Notes: generated by a model from the letters alone, not told the origin. DNA of 32,703 nt from Hydrogenophilales bacterium RIFOXYD1_FULL_62_11 (GCA_001802655.1 MGZO01000073.1:28818-61520), one strand, 5' to 3'. Numbered from the stretch's first letter, positions 18,433 through 28,775 are shown. Translations and numbers: made by a program.

Positions 18433-19809
18433 ATGCCTTTCATTCCGCATACTCCTGAAGATGTCTCCACCATGCTTGCCGCCATTGGCGCGGCCAGCAT
18501 CGAAGACCTGTTCGACGAAATTCCGCCCGCACTCAAGACCGGCAAGCTGAAGGATGTTCCAGACGGCCTGCCGGAAATGGCCGTGACGCGCTTGATGCAG
18601 GAGCGCGCATCAGCCGACGGTTTTTGGTCCAACTTCATTGGCGCAGGGGTGTACGAGCATCACATCCCGGCCGCGATCTGGCAGATCACCACGCGCGGCG
18701 AGTTTTACTCGGCCTACACGCCGTATCAGGCCGAAGCCAGCCAGGGCACGCTGCAACTGATCTACGAATACCAGACCATGATGACGCGGCTGACCGGACT
18801 CGACGTGTCGAACGCCTCGCTTTACGACGGCGCGTCGGCACTGGCCGAGGCGGTGCTGATGGCGGTGCGTGCGCATAAAACCTCGCGCCGCGTGCTGGTG
18901 CCGAAGACCGTGCATCCGATCTATCGCAAGGTGGTGCTGACCACGGTGAAGAATCAGGGCATCGAACTGGTCGAGCTCGATTACGATCCGACTACCGGCC
19001 AGACCCTGCTGCCTGCCGATCCCGGCGCATTTGCCGGGCTGGTGATTCCGCAGCCCAGTTTCTTCGGCGTGCTGGAAGACGTGCACGTGATGACTGACTG
19101 GGCGCACGCCTACGGCGCGCTGGCGATCGGTCTGGTCAACCCGACCACGCTGGCGGTGCTCGAAGCACCGGGCAAGTGGGGCACCAAAGGCGCAGACATC
19201 GCCGTGGGTGAAGGCCAGCCGCTGGGCGCGCCGATGGCTTCGGGCGGGCCGTACTTCGGGTTCATGTGCTGCCGCCAGGAATTCGTCCGGCAGATGCCGG
19301 GGCGCATCGTCGGCCGTACCGTCGATCTGGATGGCAAGCCGGGCTTTTCACTCACGCTGCAGGCGCGCGAGCAGCACATCCGCCGCTCCAAGGCCACTTC
19401 CAACATCTGCACCAACCAGGGGTTGGTGGTCACCGCCGCCACCCAATACATGGCGCTGCTGGGGCCGCAGGGTTTGGCGAAAGTCGCGTCGGCCAGCCAC
19501 GCCAACACGGTAGCGCTAGCCGACAAGCTGACGGTAATCCCCGGGGTGATGCGCGCCTTCGCTGCGCCGTATTTCCACGAAGTCGTGCTCAAGCTCACCG
19601 ACAACGCGAAAGATGTGCTGCGCGCGCTGCAGGCGCAGGGCATCCTCGGCGGACTGGATATTTCCGGCTGGTATCCCGAACTCGGGCAGGCGATTCTGGT
19701 CTGCGTTACCGAAACCAAGACCGCCGCCGACCTTGACCACTACGCGCAACAATTGGAACGTATCCTGTCCAAGCGCCGTGAAGCGCCGCCGTGCGCGTAT
19801 AAAAACTGA
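18433..19809 (+). CDS. gcvPA: Glycine dehydrogenase (decarboxylating) subunit 1
   Basis: [56 protein letters not shown]. Confidence 0.96.
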   Translation: MPFIPHTPEDVSTMLAAIGAASIEDLFDEIPPALKTGKLKDVPDGLPEMAVTRLMQERASADGFWSNFIGAGVYEHHIPAAIWQITTRGEFYSAYTPYQAEASQGTLQLIYEYQTMMTRLTGLDVSNASLYDGASALAEAVLMAVRAHKTSRRVLVPKTVHPIYRKVVLTTVKNQGIELVELDYDPTTGQTLLPADPGAFAGLVIPQPSFFGVLEDVHVMTDWAHAYGALAIGLVNPTTLAVLEAPGKWGTKGADIAVGEGQPLGAPMASGGPYFGFMCCRQEFVRQMPGRIVGRTVDLDGKPGFSLTLQAREQHIRRSKATSNICTNQGLVVTAATQYMALLGPQGLAKVASASHANTVALADKLTVIPGVMRAFAAPYFHEVVLKLTDNAKDVLRALQAQGILGGLDISGWYPELGQAILVCVTETKTAADLDHYAQQLERILSKRREAPPCAYKN

Positions 19810-19819
19810 TCGGACAATC

Positions 19820-20104
19820 ATGAGCGACATGCCGCAAGACAAGGAATTCTACGAACTCGCCGACGCGCACATCGCGCTGTGCAACACCCATATGGGCAAA
19901 ATCAAGCCGGCCAGGGTGAGCGCGGCCATGCTGTTCGCCGCGGCGCGCTTCAATGCTTTCGTGATCTACGCCAGCAGCGAGAACAAGGCGCAGTTCCTGC
20001 TCGAGAAAGAAGCGGCGATCGGCTACTTCATGCAGGAATATGAAAAATATCTGCGCGAGAATGTCGACGAGCATTTGTCGCGATACGAAGACCCCGCGGG
20101 CTGA
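19820..20104 (+). CDS. DUF3144-like small protein
   Basis: MSDMPQDKEFYELADAHIALCNTHMGKIKPARVSAAMLFAAARFNAFVIYASSENKAQFLLEKEAAIGYFMQEYEKYLRENVDEHLSRY; family recognised from memory. Confidence 0.7.
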   Translation: MSDMPQDKEFYELADAHIALCNTHMGKIKPARVSAAMLFAAARFNAFVIYASSENKAQFLLEKEAAIGYFMQEYEKYLRENVDEHLSRYEDPAG

Positions 20105-20158
20105 TTGCCAGACTGATCGACCCCGCATCCCTACGTTTGTTTATTCAGGAGAAACATC

Positions 20159-20650
20159 ATGGCAGTGACCCTAGGCGGCAACCCCATCGACGTATCCGGC
20201 AACTTTCCCAAAGTCGGCGACACCGCGGCGGACTTCAAATTGGTCAGCGGCGATCTGTCCGATGTCTCGCTGGCGGATTTCGCCGGCAAGAAAAAGCTGT
20301 TGAACATCGTGCCGAGCCTGGATACCGGCGTCTGCGCGACCTCGACCAAAAAATTCAATGATGCCGCGTTGAATGGCGCCGTGCTGATGGTGATTTCGGC
20401 CGACCTGCCGTTTGCGCAAGGCCGCTTCTGCTCTGCCGAAGGCACCCAGAACGCGGTGACGTTGTCGACCATGCGTGGCGCGGAGTTCAAGCGCAACTAC
20501 GGCGTCGACATCACCTCCGGCCCGCTGGCTGGCGTGACTGCACGCGCCGTGGTGGTGCTGGATGAAAACAACAAGGTACTGCACGCTGAACTGGTTCCCG
20601 AGATCAAGCAGGAGCCGGACTACGATGCGGCGCTGGCAGTTTTGAAGTAA
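20159..20650 (+). CDS. tpx: Thiol peroxidase (Tpx)
   Basis: [20 protein letters not shown] (peroxidatic Cys), [16 protein letters not shown] (resolving Cys). Confidence 0.95.
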   Translation: MAVTLGGNPIDVSGNFPKVGDTAADFKLVSGDLSDVSLADFAGKKKLLNIVPSLDTGVCATSTKKFNDAALNGAVLMVISADLPFAQGRFCSAEGTQNAVTLSTMRGAEFKRNYGVDITSGPLAGVTARAVVVLDENNKVLHAELVPEIKQEPDYDAALAVLK

Positions 20651-20657
20651 TTTTTCG

Positions 20658-20739
20658 TCCGCGAAGTTCGCGAAGAAGCGCGAAAAAAGCCAGAAACATT
20701 TTCTCGGCTTTTTGGCTTTTACTTCGCGAACTTCGCGGA
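20658..20739. repeat. Long nested inverted repeat (tpx-gcvPB)
   Basis: Outer 18-bp perfect arms TCCGCGAAGTTCGCGAAG (20658-20675) / CTTCGCGAACTTCGCGGA (20722-20739); inner AAAAAGCC (20684-20691) / GGCTTTTT (20706-20713). Confidence 0.9.
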
Positions 20740-20755
20740 TAACAAGGTTTTCACC

Positions 20756-22225
20756 ATGCTGATATTTGACCATTCCCGCCCCGGCCGCACAGCCACCTCG
20801 CAACTTCCCGCCGCCGGCGGCAGCCTCGACGATCTCCCAGCTGCGCTGCGCCGCAAGGCTGCGCCTGCGCTGCCGGAGGTCTCCGAGCTCGACGTGGTGC
20901 GCCATTACACGCGATTGAGCCAGAAGAACTTCTCGATCGACACCCAGTTCTACCCGCTCGGTTCGTGCACCATGAAGTACAACCCGCGCGCGTGCAATTC
21001 GCTGGCGATGCTGCCGCAGTTTCTGGCGCGCCATCCGGCCAGCCCGGACGAGACGGGCCAGGGCTTCCTTGCCAGCATGTTCGAGCTGCAGGAAATGCTG
21101 AAGGACGTCACCGGCATGGCGGGCGTATCGATGGCGCCGATGGCCGGCGCGCACGGCGAGTTCGCCGGGGTGGCGATGATCCGCGCCTACCACGACGCGC
21201 GGGGCGACACGGCGCGGCGCGAGATCATCGTGCCAGATGCGGCGCACGGCACCAATCCGGCCACTGCGACGATGTGCGGTTACACGGTGAAGGAAATCCC
21301 CACCGATTCCACCGGCGCAGTCAACCTGGAGGCGCTGCGCGCCGCCGTCGGCCCGCAGACTGCCGGGCTGATGCTGACCAACCCGTCGACGCTGGGTGTG
21401 TTCGAAAAAACCATTACCGACATCCAGAAGATCGTCCACGATGCCGGTGGCCTGCTGTATTACGATGGCGCCAACCTCAACGCCATCCTCGGCAAGGTGC
21501 GCCCGGGCGACATGGGCTTCGACGTCATCCACATGAACCTGCACAAGACCTTTTCCACCCCGCACGGCGGCGGCGGCCCGGGCGCGGGTCCGGTTGGCGT
21601 GTCGCAGCGGCTGCTGCCGTTCATGCCGATTCCGCTGGTGCTGAACGACAACGGGCTGTATCGCCTGGCGACCGAAACCGACCTGCCGCAATCGATCGGC
21701 CGCTTGTCGGCCAACATGGGCAACGCCGGCGTGCTGATGCGTGCCTATGTTTACGCGCGCCTGCTCGGCGGCGAAGGCATGCACCGTGTTGCCGAGTACG
21801 CCACGCTCAACGCCAATTACCTGATGGCGAAACTGCGCGAAGCCGGATTCGACCTGGCTTTTCCCGAGCGCCGCGCCAGCCATGAATTCATCGTCACGCT
21901 CAAAAAGCTCAAGGATGTCACCGGCGTGTCGGCGATGGACTTCGCCAAGCGCCTGCTTGACTACGGCTATCATGCACCGACCACCTACTTTCCGATGCTG
22001 GTGCCGGAGTGCCTGTTGATCGAGCCAACCGAGACCGAAAGCCGCGAAACGCTGGATGGTTTTGTCGAGGCGATGAAAACCATCAAGCACGAAGCTGAAA
22101 CCAACCCCGAACTGGTGAAGGGCGCGCCCTACAGCCTGCCGGTGCGACGGCTTGATGATGTCAAGGCAGCGCGCGAGCTCGACCTTGCGTACCCCGTTGC
22201 GGAATCGATGCCTCCCAGGGTATGA
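20756..22225 (+). CDS. gcvPB: Glycine dehydrogenase (decarboxylating) subunit 2
   Basis: [74 protein letters not shown]. Confidence 0.96.
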   Translation: MLIFDHSRPGRTATSQLPAAGGSLDDLPAALRRKAAPALPEVSELDVVRHYTRLSQKNFSIDTQFYPLGSCTMKYNPRACNSLAMLPQFLARHPASPDETGQGFLASMFELQEMLKDVTGMAGVSMAPMAGAHGEFAGVAMIRAYHDARGDTARREIIVPDAAHGTNPATATMCGYTVKEIPTDSTGAVNLEALRAAVGPQTAGLMLTNPSTLGVFEKTITDIQKIVHDAGGLLYYDGANLNAILGKVRPGDMGFDVIHMNLHKTFSTPHGGGGPGAGPVGVSQRLLPFMPIPLVLNDNGLYRLATETDLPQSIGRLSANMGNAGVLMRAYVYARLLGGEGMHRVAEYATLNANYLMAKLREAGFDLAFPERRASHEFIVTLKKLKDVTGVSAMDFAKRLLDYGYHAPTTYFPMLVPECLLIEPTETESRETLDGFVEAMKTIKHEAETNPELVKGAPYSLPVRRLDDVKAARELDLAYPVAESMPPRV

Positions 22226-22599
22226 GCGAACCGGTTAGCCCATACAAGGGTAAAACGGGTCTACGGCGTTTGTTCAATGCCGTCGGCTACACCTGGGATG
22301 GCCTGCGTGCGGCTTTCCGGCACGAGGATGCCTTCCGCCAGGAAGTGTTTCTGGCGCTGCTGCTGATTCCGCTGGCGGTCTATCTGGGCAAAAGCGGGGT
22401 TGAGCGTGCACTGATGATTGCCGCCGTGCTGGGCGTGCTGATGGTTGAATTGCTCAACTCGGCCGTCGAAGCGGCGGTGGACCGTATTTCGCTGGAACAC
22501 CATTTGCTGATCAAGCGCGCCAAGGACATGGGCAGCGCAGCGGTGATGATCGCGCTGGTCAATGTTGTGGCGGTGTGGGGGCTGGTTTTGTTGGGGTAA
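22222..22599 (+). CDS. dgkA: Diacylglycerol kinase
   Basis: [65 protein letters not shown] overlap with gcvPB. Confidence 0.95.
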   Translation: MSEPVSPYKGKTGLRRLFNAVGYTWDGLRAAFRHEDAFRQEVFLALLLIPLAVYLGKSGVERALMIAAVLGVLMVELLNSAVEAAVDRISLEHHLLIKRAKDMGSAAVMIALVNVVAVWGLVLLG

Positions 22600-22675
22600 A
22601 CTCAAGCACGATCAAACAAAAATAATGCCAATATGCAGATACTTCCTCAAGTTGCAGGCTTTCTTGCCGGAATAG

Positions 22676-24220
22676 ATGCGTGTCGTCTATTTCCGTGATC
22701 GTGTGAATTTCAAATCCGTTTGTTTCCTGCTGAGCCTGTGCCACGCTGGCTCCGCCACCGCCCTCGGGTTGGGGGATGTCAGCGTGCGCTCGCACTTGGG
22801 GCAGCCGCTGCATGCTGTCGTCCCGCTGATCGGCATGACGTCCGCGATTACAACCGATTGCCTCAGCCTTGCGGGCAGCCCGGGCGGCATTGCGCCGCTG
22901 CCGCCAGCCAGACTGAGCATCGAGCAGGTTGGCGACCAGTCGCTGTTGCATATCCGCACCACGCAAAGCGTAAACGATCCGGTGACGCAGTTTGTGCTGG
23001 TCTCTGACTGCGAGGCCCATTTACAGCGCGAATATGCGGTGTTGCTCGATCCGCCAGAAGGGATCGAAATGTCGAGCGGACGCATCGTCACCGATGCCGA
23101 GGCGCAGCAAGCCTTGACCGGGCAGGAGACAGCGATCGCACCGGCTGAGCCTGTGCGCAGCCGTCCGGTTCGGGTCAAGCCTGAGACGCCGCCGGCCGCT
23201 GCCCGTGCGAATGCAATGCGTTCGCCTGCCTCTGCGGCTAAAGCGCGGCAATCCACTGCGCAACCGAAACCACGCCTGGTGTTGTCGGGCAAGCGCGGCA
23301 GCGTGGGATCACCCCTGGCGTTGCGCCTCGATACCACCCTGTCTACGCCGGGACAGCGCCGTGCCGAGGCAGTGATGAATCCCACCGATCTGTCGGACGA
23401 AAATACGGCACTCAACCACCGGATTGCATATCTGGAAACCCAGCTGCTGGCCCTGCAACAACGCAACGCCAGTCTGGATCGTTCACGCACAGCGACACCG
23501 GTCGCAGTTGTCCCGCCGCCGGAACCCTCCTCGCAGTGGCTCCTGTATCTGCTGCTGGCGGGCGTTCTGACGGGTGTGGGCGCACTGGTAGTGGGCTGGC
23601 GTCGCCGCAGCGGCGGACGTTCCTCTTCGGTCATGCGCATCGGTGAATCCTGGGACCAGCCGGAAGCGGCCTCCACGGATCAAGCTTTCGGACCGGATAC
23701 GGTGCCCCTGGCGCCTGCTCCGCTGCGGATGGCGGAAATTGCCGCGCCACCCGGCGATGACGGCACCGAGCTTAAAGAAGACATTCTGGATCAGGCCGAG
23801 GTCTTCATGGCCCACGGCCACGGCGAGCTGGCGATCCATTTGCTGCAGGAGCACTTGCGCGATGCGCCGGCCGAATCGCCGGTGCCCTGGCTGCTGCTGC
23901 TCGACTTGTTGCACCGCGCGGGTGATACCGCGGGCTATGTTGCTGCCAGCACGGAATGTCGGCGTTATTTCAACGTCAACCTTGATGGGCGCGCTTTTTT
24001 CAGCGAGGGCGACGATGGCCAGGGGCTGGAGGCCTACCCCCATTTGCTGGAGCAAATGGTGAAAGTGTGGAACACACCCGATATCGCGGCCTTCTTTGAA
24101 GATCTGGTGTTTGACCACCGTGGCGGCACCCGGATCGGCTTTGAGCCCGGCGCCTATCGCGACATCCTGCTGTTGCGCAGCATTTCACACGATGTCGCGC
24201 AGGTGCAGCAAGCGGCCTGA
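22676..24220 (+). CDS. FimV/HubP-like protein without recognisable LysM
   Basis: N-terminal LGLGDVSVRSHLGQPLHAVVPL (FimV N-domain), coiled coil (NHRIAYLETQLLALQQRNASLD), one TM, C-terminal EDILDQAEVFMAHGHGELAIHLLQEHL. Confidence 0.75.
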   Translation: MRVVYFRDRVNFKSVCFLLSLCHAGSATALGLGDVSVRSHLGQPLHAVVPLIGMTSAITTDCLSLAGSPGGIAPLPPARLSIEQVGDQSLLHIRTTQSVNDPVTQFVLVSDCEAHLQREYAVLLDPPEGIEMSSGRIVTDAEAQQALTGQETAIAPAEPVRSRPVRVKPETPPAAARANAMRSPASAAKARQSTAQPKPRLVLSGKRGSVGSPLALRLDTTLSTPGQRRAEAVMNPTDLSDENTALNHRIAYLETQLLALQQRNASLDRSRTATPVAVVPPPEPSSQWLLYLLLAGVLTGVGALVVGWRRRSGGRSSSVMRIGESWDQPEAASTDQAFGPDTVPLAPAPLRMAEIAAPPGDDGTELKEDILDQAEVFMAHGHGELAIHLLQEHLRDAPAESPVPWLLLLDLLHRAGDTAGYVAASTECRRYFNVNLDGRAFFSEGDDGQGLEAYPHLLEQMVKVWNTPDIAAFFEDLVFDHRGGTRIGFEPGAYRDILLLRSISHDVAQVQQAA

Positions 24221-24326
24221 AGCAGCGGTTTGTCTGGCTAGCCGCATGGGTGGCCAGCAAACGCACCCGCATCACGCATGCCCCCGCAAGCCCGGGGCTT
24301 CGACAAGATGCAGTTCGACAGGGTGA

Positions 24327-24509
24327 GGCGCTGATTGTCTGGTGCAGGGAGGCTGCCCGGATGAGGTGATCGCGAGCGGCAGCGCCCCCTACCACGTGCG
24401 TTTTCTGGATACCCCGCAAACCTCGATCGTTGACCAGCCTGCAGGTTCGATACTGACGCTGGATGTGGAGCGCCGCGGCGGCCGGATGATCATTGTCGAC
24501 GTGCATTGA
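24327..24509 (+). pseudogene. Short orphan reading frame / gene remnant (~60 aa or less)
   Basis: Open frame GADCLVQGGCPDEVIASGSAPYHVRFLDTPQTSIVDQPAGSILTLDVERRGGRMIIVDVH*, protein-like composition, no convincing start except a GTG at 24342; too short for the ORF track. Confidence 0.45.
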
Positions 24510-24522
24510 ACGCGTTCCAGCA

Positions 24523-25149
24523 TCAGTACTGCACCACGACCGGGTCGAGGCTGCGCCATAGATACCATGTGGCAACGGTACGCCAGGGCGCGTGGCGCTC
24601 GCCGTGCTGAACCAGTTTTTTCGGGGTGGGCCGTTCGCCATCGAAATAGAGCAGTGCGACAGCCTTTTGCAGGCCAATGTCATCCAGCGGCCACACATCC
24701 GGGCGGCGCAGGCTGAATATCAGGAACATTTCGGCAGTCCAGCGGCCGATGCCGCGCACGCCGGTGAGTTCGGCGATCACCGCCTCATCTGTCATCGCTT
24801 CCCAGCGCATGGGTTCAACCCGGCCATCGACGAAATGCCCGGCCAGATCACGCAGGTATTCTGCCTTGCGGCGCGACAGGCCGCAGGCGGCCAGTGCGTC
24901 CAGCTTCAGGGTGGCAATGTGTTCGGGATGCAGGGTTTGCGCGTAGCCGGCGAAACGCGCCCACACGCTGTCGGCGGCTTTGACCGAGATTTGCTGGCCA
25001 ACGATGGCGCGCGCCAGGGTCTGGAACGGATCGCCGCGATTGGCGAGGATGGCGTCAGGGTAGCGCTCGATGAGTGCGGCCATCACTGGGTCGGCGGCAG
25101 CCAGTTCGGCGCAGGCGGTGGGCCAGTAGGCGGGCGGGCGCTTGTTCAT
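24523..25149 (-). CDS. DNA-3-methyladenine glycosylase (AlkA-type, HhH-GPD)
   Basis: FQTLARAIVGQQISVKAADSVWARFAG; LTGVRGIGRWTAEMFLIFSLRRPDVWPLDDIGLQKAV (HhH-GPD with catalytic Asp). Confidence 0.92.
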   Translation of the reverse strand: MNKRPPAYWPTACAELAAADPVMAALIERYPDAILANRGDPFQTLARAIVGQQISVKAADSVWARFAGYAQTLHPEHIATLKLDALAACGLSRRKAEYLRDLAGHFVDGRVEPMRWEAMTDEAVIAELTGVRGIGRWTAEMFLIFSLRRPDVWPLDDIGLQKAVALLYFDGERPTPKKLVQHGERHAPWRTVATWYLWRSLDPVVVQY

Positions 25150-25194
25150 GCAAAACCTTTTATCTGCGAAGTACGCGGATCAAGCCTTCCCGAC

Positions 25195-26646
25195 TCACAG
25201 CAGGATGATGTCGTACTGTTCCTGCGGATAGCTGGTTTCGACTTGCAGGGATACCGGCTTGCCGATGAACTCGATCAGCTGGGCGAGACTGCCGGATTCT
25301 TCGTCGAGGAACATGTCGATCACGCTTTGTGCGGCGGCAATGCGGTATTCGCGGGCTTCGAACTGGCGTGCCTCGCGCAGGATCTCGCGCAGGATGTCGT
25401 AACACACGGTTTGCGCGGTCTTGATTTCGCCGCGTCCGCCGCAGGTGGGGCAGGGCTCGCACAACACGTGCGCCAGCGATTCGCGGGTGCGCTTGCGCGT
25501 CATTTCGACCAGACCGAGGGCGGAGAAACCGCTGATGCTGGTTCGGGTAGGGTCGCGGGCGAGGGCCTTTTTCAGTTCGGTGAGCACCGCTTCCTGGTGC
25601 TCGGCATTGTCCATGTCGATGAAGTCCATGATGATGATGCCGCCGAGGTTGCGCAGGCGCAGCTGGCGGGCGATGGACTGCGCGGCTTCGAGATTGTTTT
25701 TGAAAATGGTGTCGTCGAAGTTGCGCGCGCCAACGAAGCCGCCGGTATTGACGTCGACCGTGGTGAGCGCTTCGGTCTGGTCGATGATGAGATAGCCGCC
25801 CGACTTGAGGTCGACCCGGCGTCCCAGCGCCTTGGCAATTTCGTCGTCGATGGCGTGCAGGTCGAATAGGGGGCGAGCTGCACTGTAGTGCTGTAACTTG
25901 TCGAGTACGGCATGAGTGTAGCTGTGCGCGAATTCGGCCATGCGCTGAAAGGTTTCGCGCGAGTCGATGAGAATGCGGCTGGTGTCGCGGTTGACGAAAT
26001 CGCGCAGCACGCGCAGCGACAGGTCGAGATCCTGATACAGCAGGCAGGGCGCAACGCAATTGCCCCGGGACTGGATGTTGATCCACAAGCGCCGCAGGTA
26101 ATCGATGTCGGCACCGAGCTCTGCATCCTCGGCTGTTTCGGCCATGGTGCGCACGATGAAGCCGCCGTGGGCGCCTTCCGGCATCAACTGGTGGAGTTTC
26201 TGTCGCAGCAGCTCGCGCTCTTCTTCGCCTTCTATTTTTTGTGAAATGCCGATGTGGGTTTCCTGCGGCAGGTAGACCAGATAACGCCCGGCAAAACTGA
26301 TCTGGGTAGACAGGCGCGCACCCTTGGTGCCGATCGGGTCCTTGATGACCTGAACCATCAGGGTCTGGCTTTCGTGCAGGATTTGCTCGATCGGCCGCTC
26401 GGGGTCGCTGCCGTGGCGCTCTTCCCAGATATCGACCACATGCAGGAAGGCTGCGCGTTCCAGCCCGATGTCGATAAAGGCCGACTGCATTCCCGGCAAC
26501 ACGCGCACCACACGCCCCATGTAAATGTTGCTGACCAGTCCGCGGCATTGCGCACGCTCGATATGCAGTTCTTGCACCGAACCCAGATGCAGCACGGCGA
26601 CACGGGTTTCCTGCGGGGTGACGTTGACGAGGATTTCTTCGCTCAT
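25195..26646 (-). CDS. rng: Ribonuclease G
   Basis: MSEEILVNVTPQETRVAVLHLGSVQELHIER...; S1-like NIYMGRVVRVLPGMQSAFIDIGLERAAFLH; VDVNTGGFVGARNFDDTIFKNNLEAA; CEPCPTCGGRG. Confidence 0.96.
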   Translation of the reverse strand: MSEEILVNVTPQETRVAVLHLGSVQELHIERAQCRGLVSNIYMGRVVRVLPGMQSAFIDIGLERAAFLHVVDIWEERHGSDPERPIEQILHESQTLMVQVIKDPIGTKGARLSTQISFAGRYLVYLPQETHIGISQKIEGEEERELLRQKLHQLMPEGAHGGFIVRTMAETAEDAELGADIDYLRRLWINIQSRGNCVAPCLLYQDLDLSLRVLRDFVNRDTSRILIDSRETFQRMAEFAHSYTHAVLDKLQHYSAARPLFDLHAIDDEIAKALGRRVDLKSGGYLIIDQTEALTTVDVNTGGFVGARNFDDTIFKNNLEAAQSIARQLRLRNLGGIIIMDFIDMDNAEHQEAVLTELKKALARDPTRTSISGFSALGLVEMTRKRTRESLAHVLCEPCPTCGGRGEIKTAQTVCYDILREILREARQFEAREYRIAAAQSVIDMFLDEESGSLAQLIEFIGKPVSLQVETSYPQEQYDIILL

Positions 26647-26665
26647 GGTGGGCGGATCCGCGCGT

Positions 26666-27277
26666 TCAGACGGCGAAACCAAAGGCTCTCAATAAAACAG
26701 CAGTGCCATATAACGGCAAACCCATGACGCCGCTGTAGCTGCCTTCGAGATGTTCGACGAATGCGCCTGCGCGCCCCTGGATTCCGTAGGCCCCCGCCTT
26801 GCCGACGTATTCGCCGGTTTCCAGATAGCGGGTGATGGTGAGGGGGCTGAGTTCGGCGAAGCGGATCACACTGGATGACAGGCACTGTTCGATCCGCTCT
26901 TCCTGCTTGACAGCGACGGCCGTGTGCACCAGATGCAGGCGACCGGACAAGCGCGTCAGCATGGCTTCGGCTTCGCTGCGATCAGCCGGCTTGCCGAGAA
27001 TGGCGCCATCCAGTTCCACCACGGTGTCCGCACCCAGCACCGGAAACCGCAGCACGTGGCGTGCATCCACCGCGCGCCAGCCGCAAGCAGCCTTTTCGAT
27101 CGCCATGCGCTGGGCAAATTCAGGTGCGGTTTCGTCGTCGCGCGGGATTTCGATGACGTCCATGCGACCCGCCACCGCGCGCAGGGGCAGCACGTCAAAT
27201 GCCACGCCGAGCTGTTTGAGCAACTCGCGCCGACGGGGGGATTGAGAAGCCAGGTAAATGCGTTTATCAACCAGCAT
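26666..27277 (-). CDS. maf: Maf-like nucleoside triphosphate pyrophosphatase
   Basis: [83 protein letters not shown]. Confidence 0.93.
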   Translation of the reverse strand: MLVDKRIYLASQSPRRRELLKQLGVAFDVLPLRAVAGRMDVIEIPRDDETAPEFAQRMAIEKAACGWRAVDARHVLRFPVLGADTVVELDGAILGKPADRSEAEAMLTRLSGRLHLVHTAVAVKQEERIEQCLSSSVIRFAELSPLTITRYLETGEYVGKAGAYGIQGRAGAFVEHLEGSYSGVMGLPLYGTAVLLRAFGFAV

Positions 27278-27297
27278 GTTGAGCCTTTGAACCTCGA

Positions 27298-27768
27298 TTA
27301 GTCGCGGTGATAGGGATGTCCCTTGATTATGCACACGGAACGGTACAGTTGCTCGGCCAGCATCACTCGAGCCAAGGCATGCGGCAGGGTCAGCTTCGAC
27401 AGCCCCAGCAGTTTGACCGCACGCGTTTTGACGCTGTCGTCGAGGCCGTCCGCCCCGCCGATGACAAAGGCGGGTGAAACGCCTTCTGCCATCCAGCCCT
27501 GCAACCAGGCCGCCAGCTCGCGGGTTGTTACCTGCGCGCCGCGCTCGTCGAGCACCACCGGCACGCAGCCGGCAGGCAGGGCGGCGAGGATGCGTTCCGC
27601 CTCCAGCTGACGGGCGCGGGCGCCGTCTTCGCCTGCCACGCGATGTCCCGGTTTGATCTCGCTCAGCAGCAGCGGCAGATCAGGCGGCATGCGCCGCGCA
27701 TAGTCGTCGTAGCCGGTGTTGATCCAGCCCGGCATTTTGTGGCCGACGGCGATCAGGTGCAGCTTCAA
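27298..27768 (-). CDS. rlmH: 23S rRNA (pseudouridine1915-N3)-methyltransferase RlmH
   Basis: [76 protein letters not shown]. Confidence 0.97.
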   Translation of the reverse strand: MKLHLIAVGHKMPGWINTGYDDYARRMPPDLPLLLSEIKPGHRVAGEDGARARQLEAERILAALPAGCVPVVLDERGAQVTTRELAAWLQGWMAEGVSPAFVIGGADGLDDSVKTRAVKLLGLSKLTLPHALARVMLAEQLYRSVCIIKGHPYHRD

Positions 27769-28128
27769 TTAGTGGTCTGCTTGGATATGCCGGGCGCGCG
27801 CTGCTTCGGCCGCCCCCCAGAGTTCTTCCAGGTTGTAATGCGTGCGCGTGGTGGGCAGCATCACATGCACGATGACATCGCCCAAATCCAGCAGCACCCA
27901 TTCGCCGCTGTCTTCGCCTTCGGTGTTGCCGACGTATTCGCCCGCCTCTTTTACCTTGACGTGAACGTGGTCGGCGAGGGCGCGCGTTTGACGGTTGGAG
28001 GTGCCGGTGGCAATGACCATGCGTTCGAACAGCGCGGTGAGCTTGCTGGTATCGAGCACGGTGATGTCTTGCGCTTTGACGTCTTCAAGCGCGGCGGTGA
28101 TCAGTTTGATCTTGTCTTCAATTTTCAT
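27769..28128 (-). CDS. rsfS: Ribosome silencing factor RsfS
   Basis: AALEDVKAQDITVLDTSKLTALFERMVIATGTSNRQTRALADHVHVKVKEAG; DSGEWVLLDLGDVIVHVM. Confidence 0.95.
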   Translation of the reverse strand: MKIEDKIKLITAALEDVKAQDITVLDTSKLTALFERMVIATGTSNRQTRALADHVHVKVKEAGEYVGNTEGEDSGEWVLLDLGDVIVHVMLPTTRTHYNLEELWGAAEAARARHIQADH

Positions 28129-28772
28129 GGGTGTGTGTAGAGTTGATGTTGATGAATGTAGTCGAGCACGGCGTCAGGCAGCAGATAACGTGCGCTGTTT
28201 TGCCGTGCCAGGGTGGCTCGGATACGGGTGGCTGAAATGTCCAGCGCCGTCATGTTCTGCAATATCACTGCACCAGCGGGGCCCGTAGCCGACCCATTTT
28301 GCACCTGGCGTTGCGATAGCTCCTGTTTCAATTCCTCCGGCAGATTGCCGGTCTGGATTCCTGCTGCGTCGGGGCGCGTGGCGACGACGATATTGGCCAG
28401 CGCGAACAGCTGCCGCCATTGGTGCCAGCCCGGCAATCCTGCAAACGCATCCGCGCCCAGCAGCAGCCACAGCGGCTGTTCATTGCCCAGTTCGGCGCGC
28501 AGCGCAGTCAAGGTATCGACTGTGTAGCTTGGGTTTGGGCGCTCGACTTCGCGCGCATCCACCGCGAAACGCGGGTTGCTGGTGATGGAGCGGCGCACCA
28601 TCTCCAGCCGGTGGACGGCCGCGGTACGCGGCGCCCCCCGGTGCGGCGGCTGCCCGGCGGGGATGAACCGCACCTGGCTCAAACCGAGCCCCTCCGCCAT
28701 TTCTTCGGCCAGCCGCAAATGGCCGAAGTGAATCGGATCGAAGGTGCCGCCAAAGACGCCGATTGGCTGCAT
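28125..28772 (-). CDS. nadD: Nicotinate-nucleotide adenylyltransferase
   Basis: IGVFGGTFDPIHFGHLRLAEEM; LLLGADAFAGLPGWHQWRQL; ISATRIRATLARQNSARYLLPDAVLDYI. Confidence 0.96.
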   Translation of the reverse strand: MQPIGVFGGTFDPIHFGHLRLAEEMAEGLGLSQVRFIPAGQPPHRGAPRTAAVHRLEMVRRSITSNPRFAVDAREVERPNPSYTVDTLTALRAELGNEQPLWLLLGADAFAGLPGWHQWRQLFALANIVVATRPDAAGIQTGNLPEELKQELSQRQVQNGSATGPAGAVILQNMTALDISATRIRATLARQNSARYLLPDAVLDYIHQHQLYTHP

Positions 28773-28775
28773 TGC

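Noticed and set aside
20171-22090. 639-aa minus-strand ORF antisense to tpx and gcvPB
   Set aside because: Shadow ORF of a GC-rich coding strand; low-complexity H/R/Q-rich product and spans two well-supported opposite-strand genes.
24592-25869. 425-aa plus-strand ORF opposite the glycosylase and rng
   Set aside because: Antisense to two clearly identified genes; no recognisable domain; typical GC-frame artefact.
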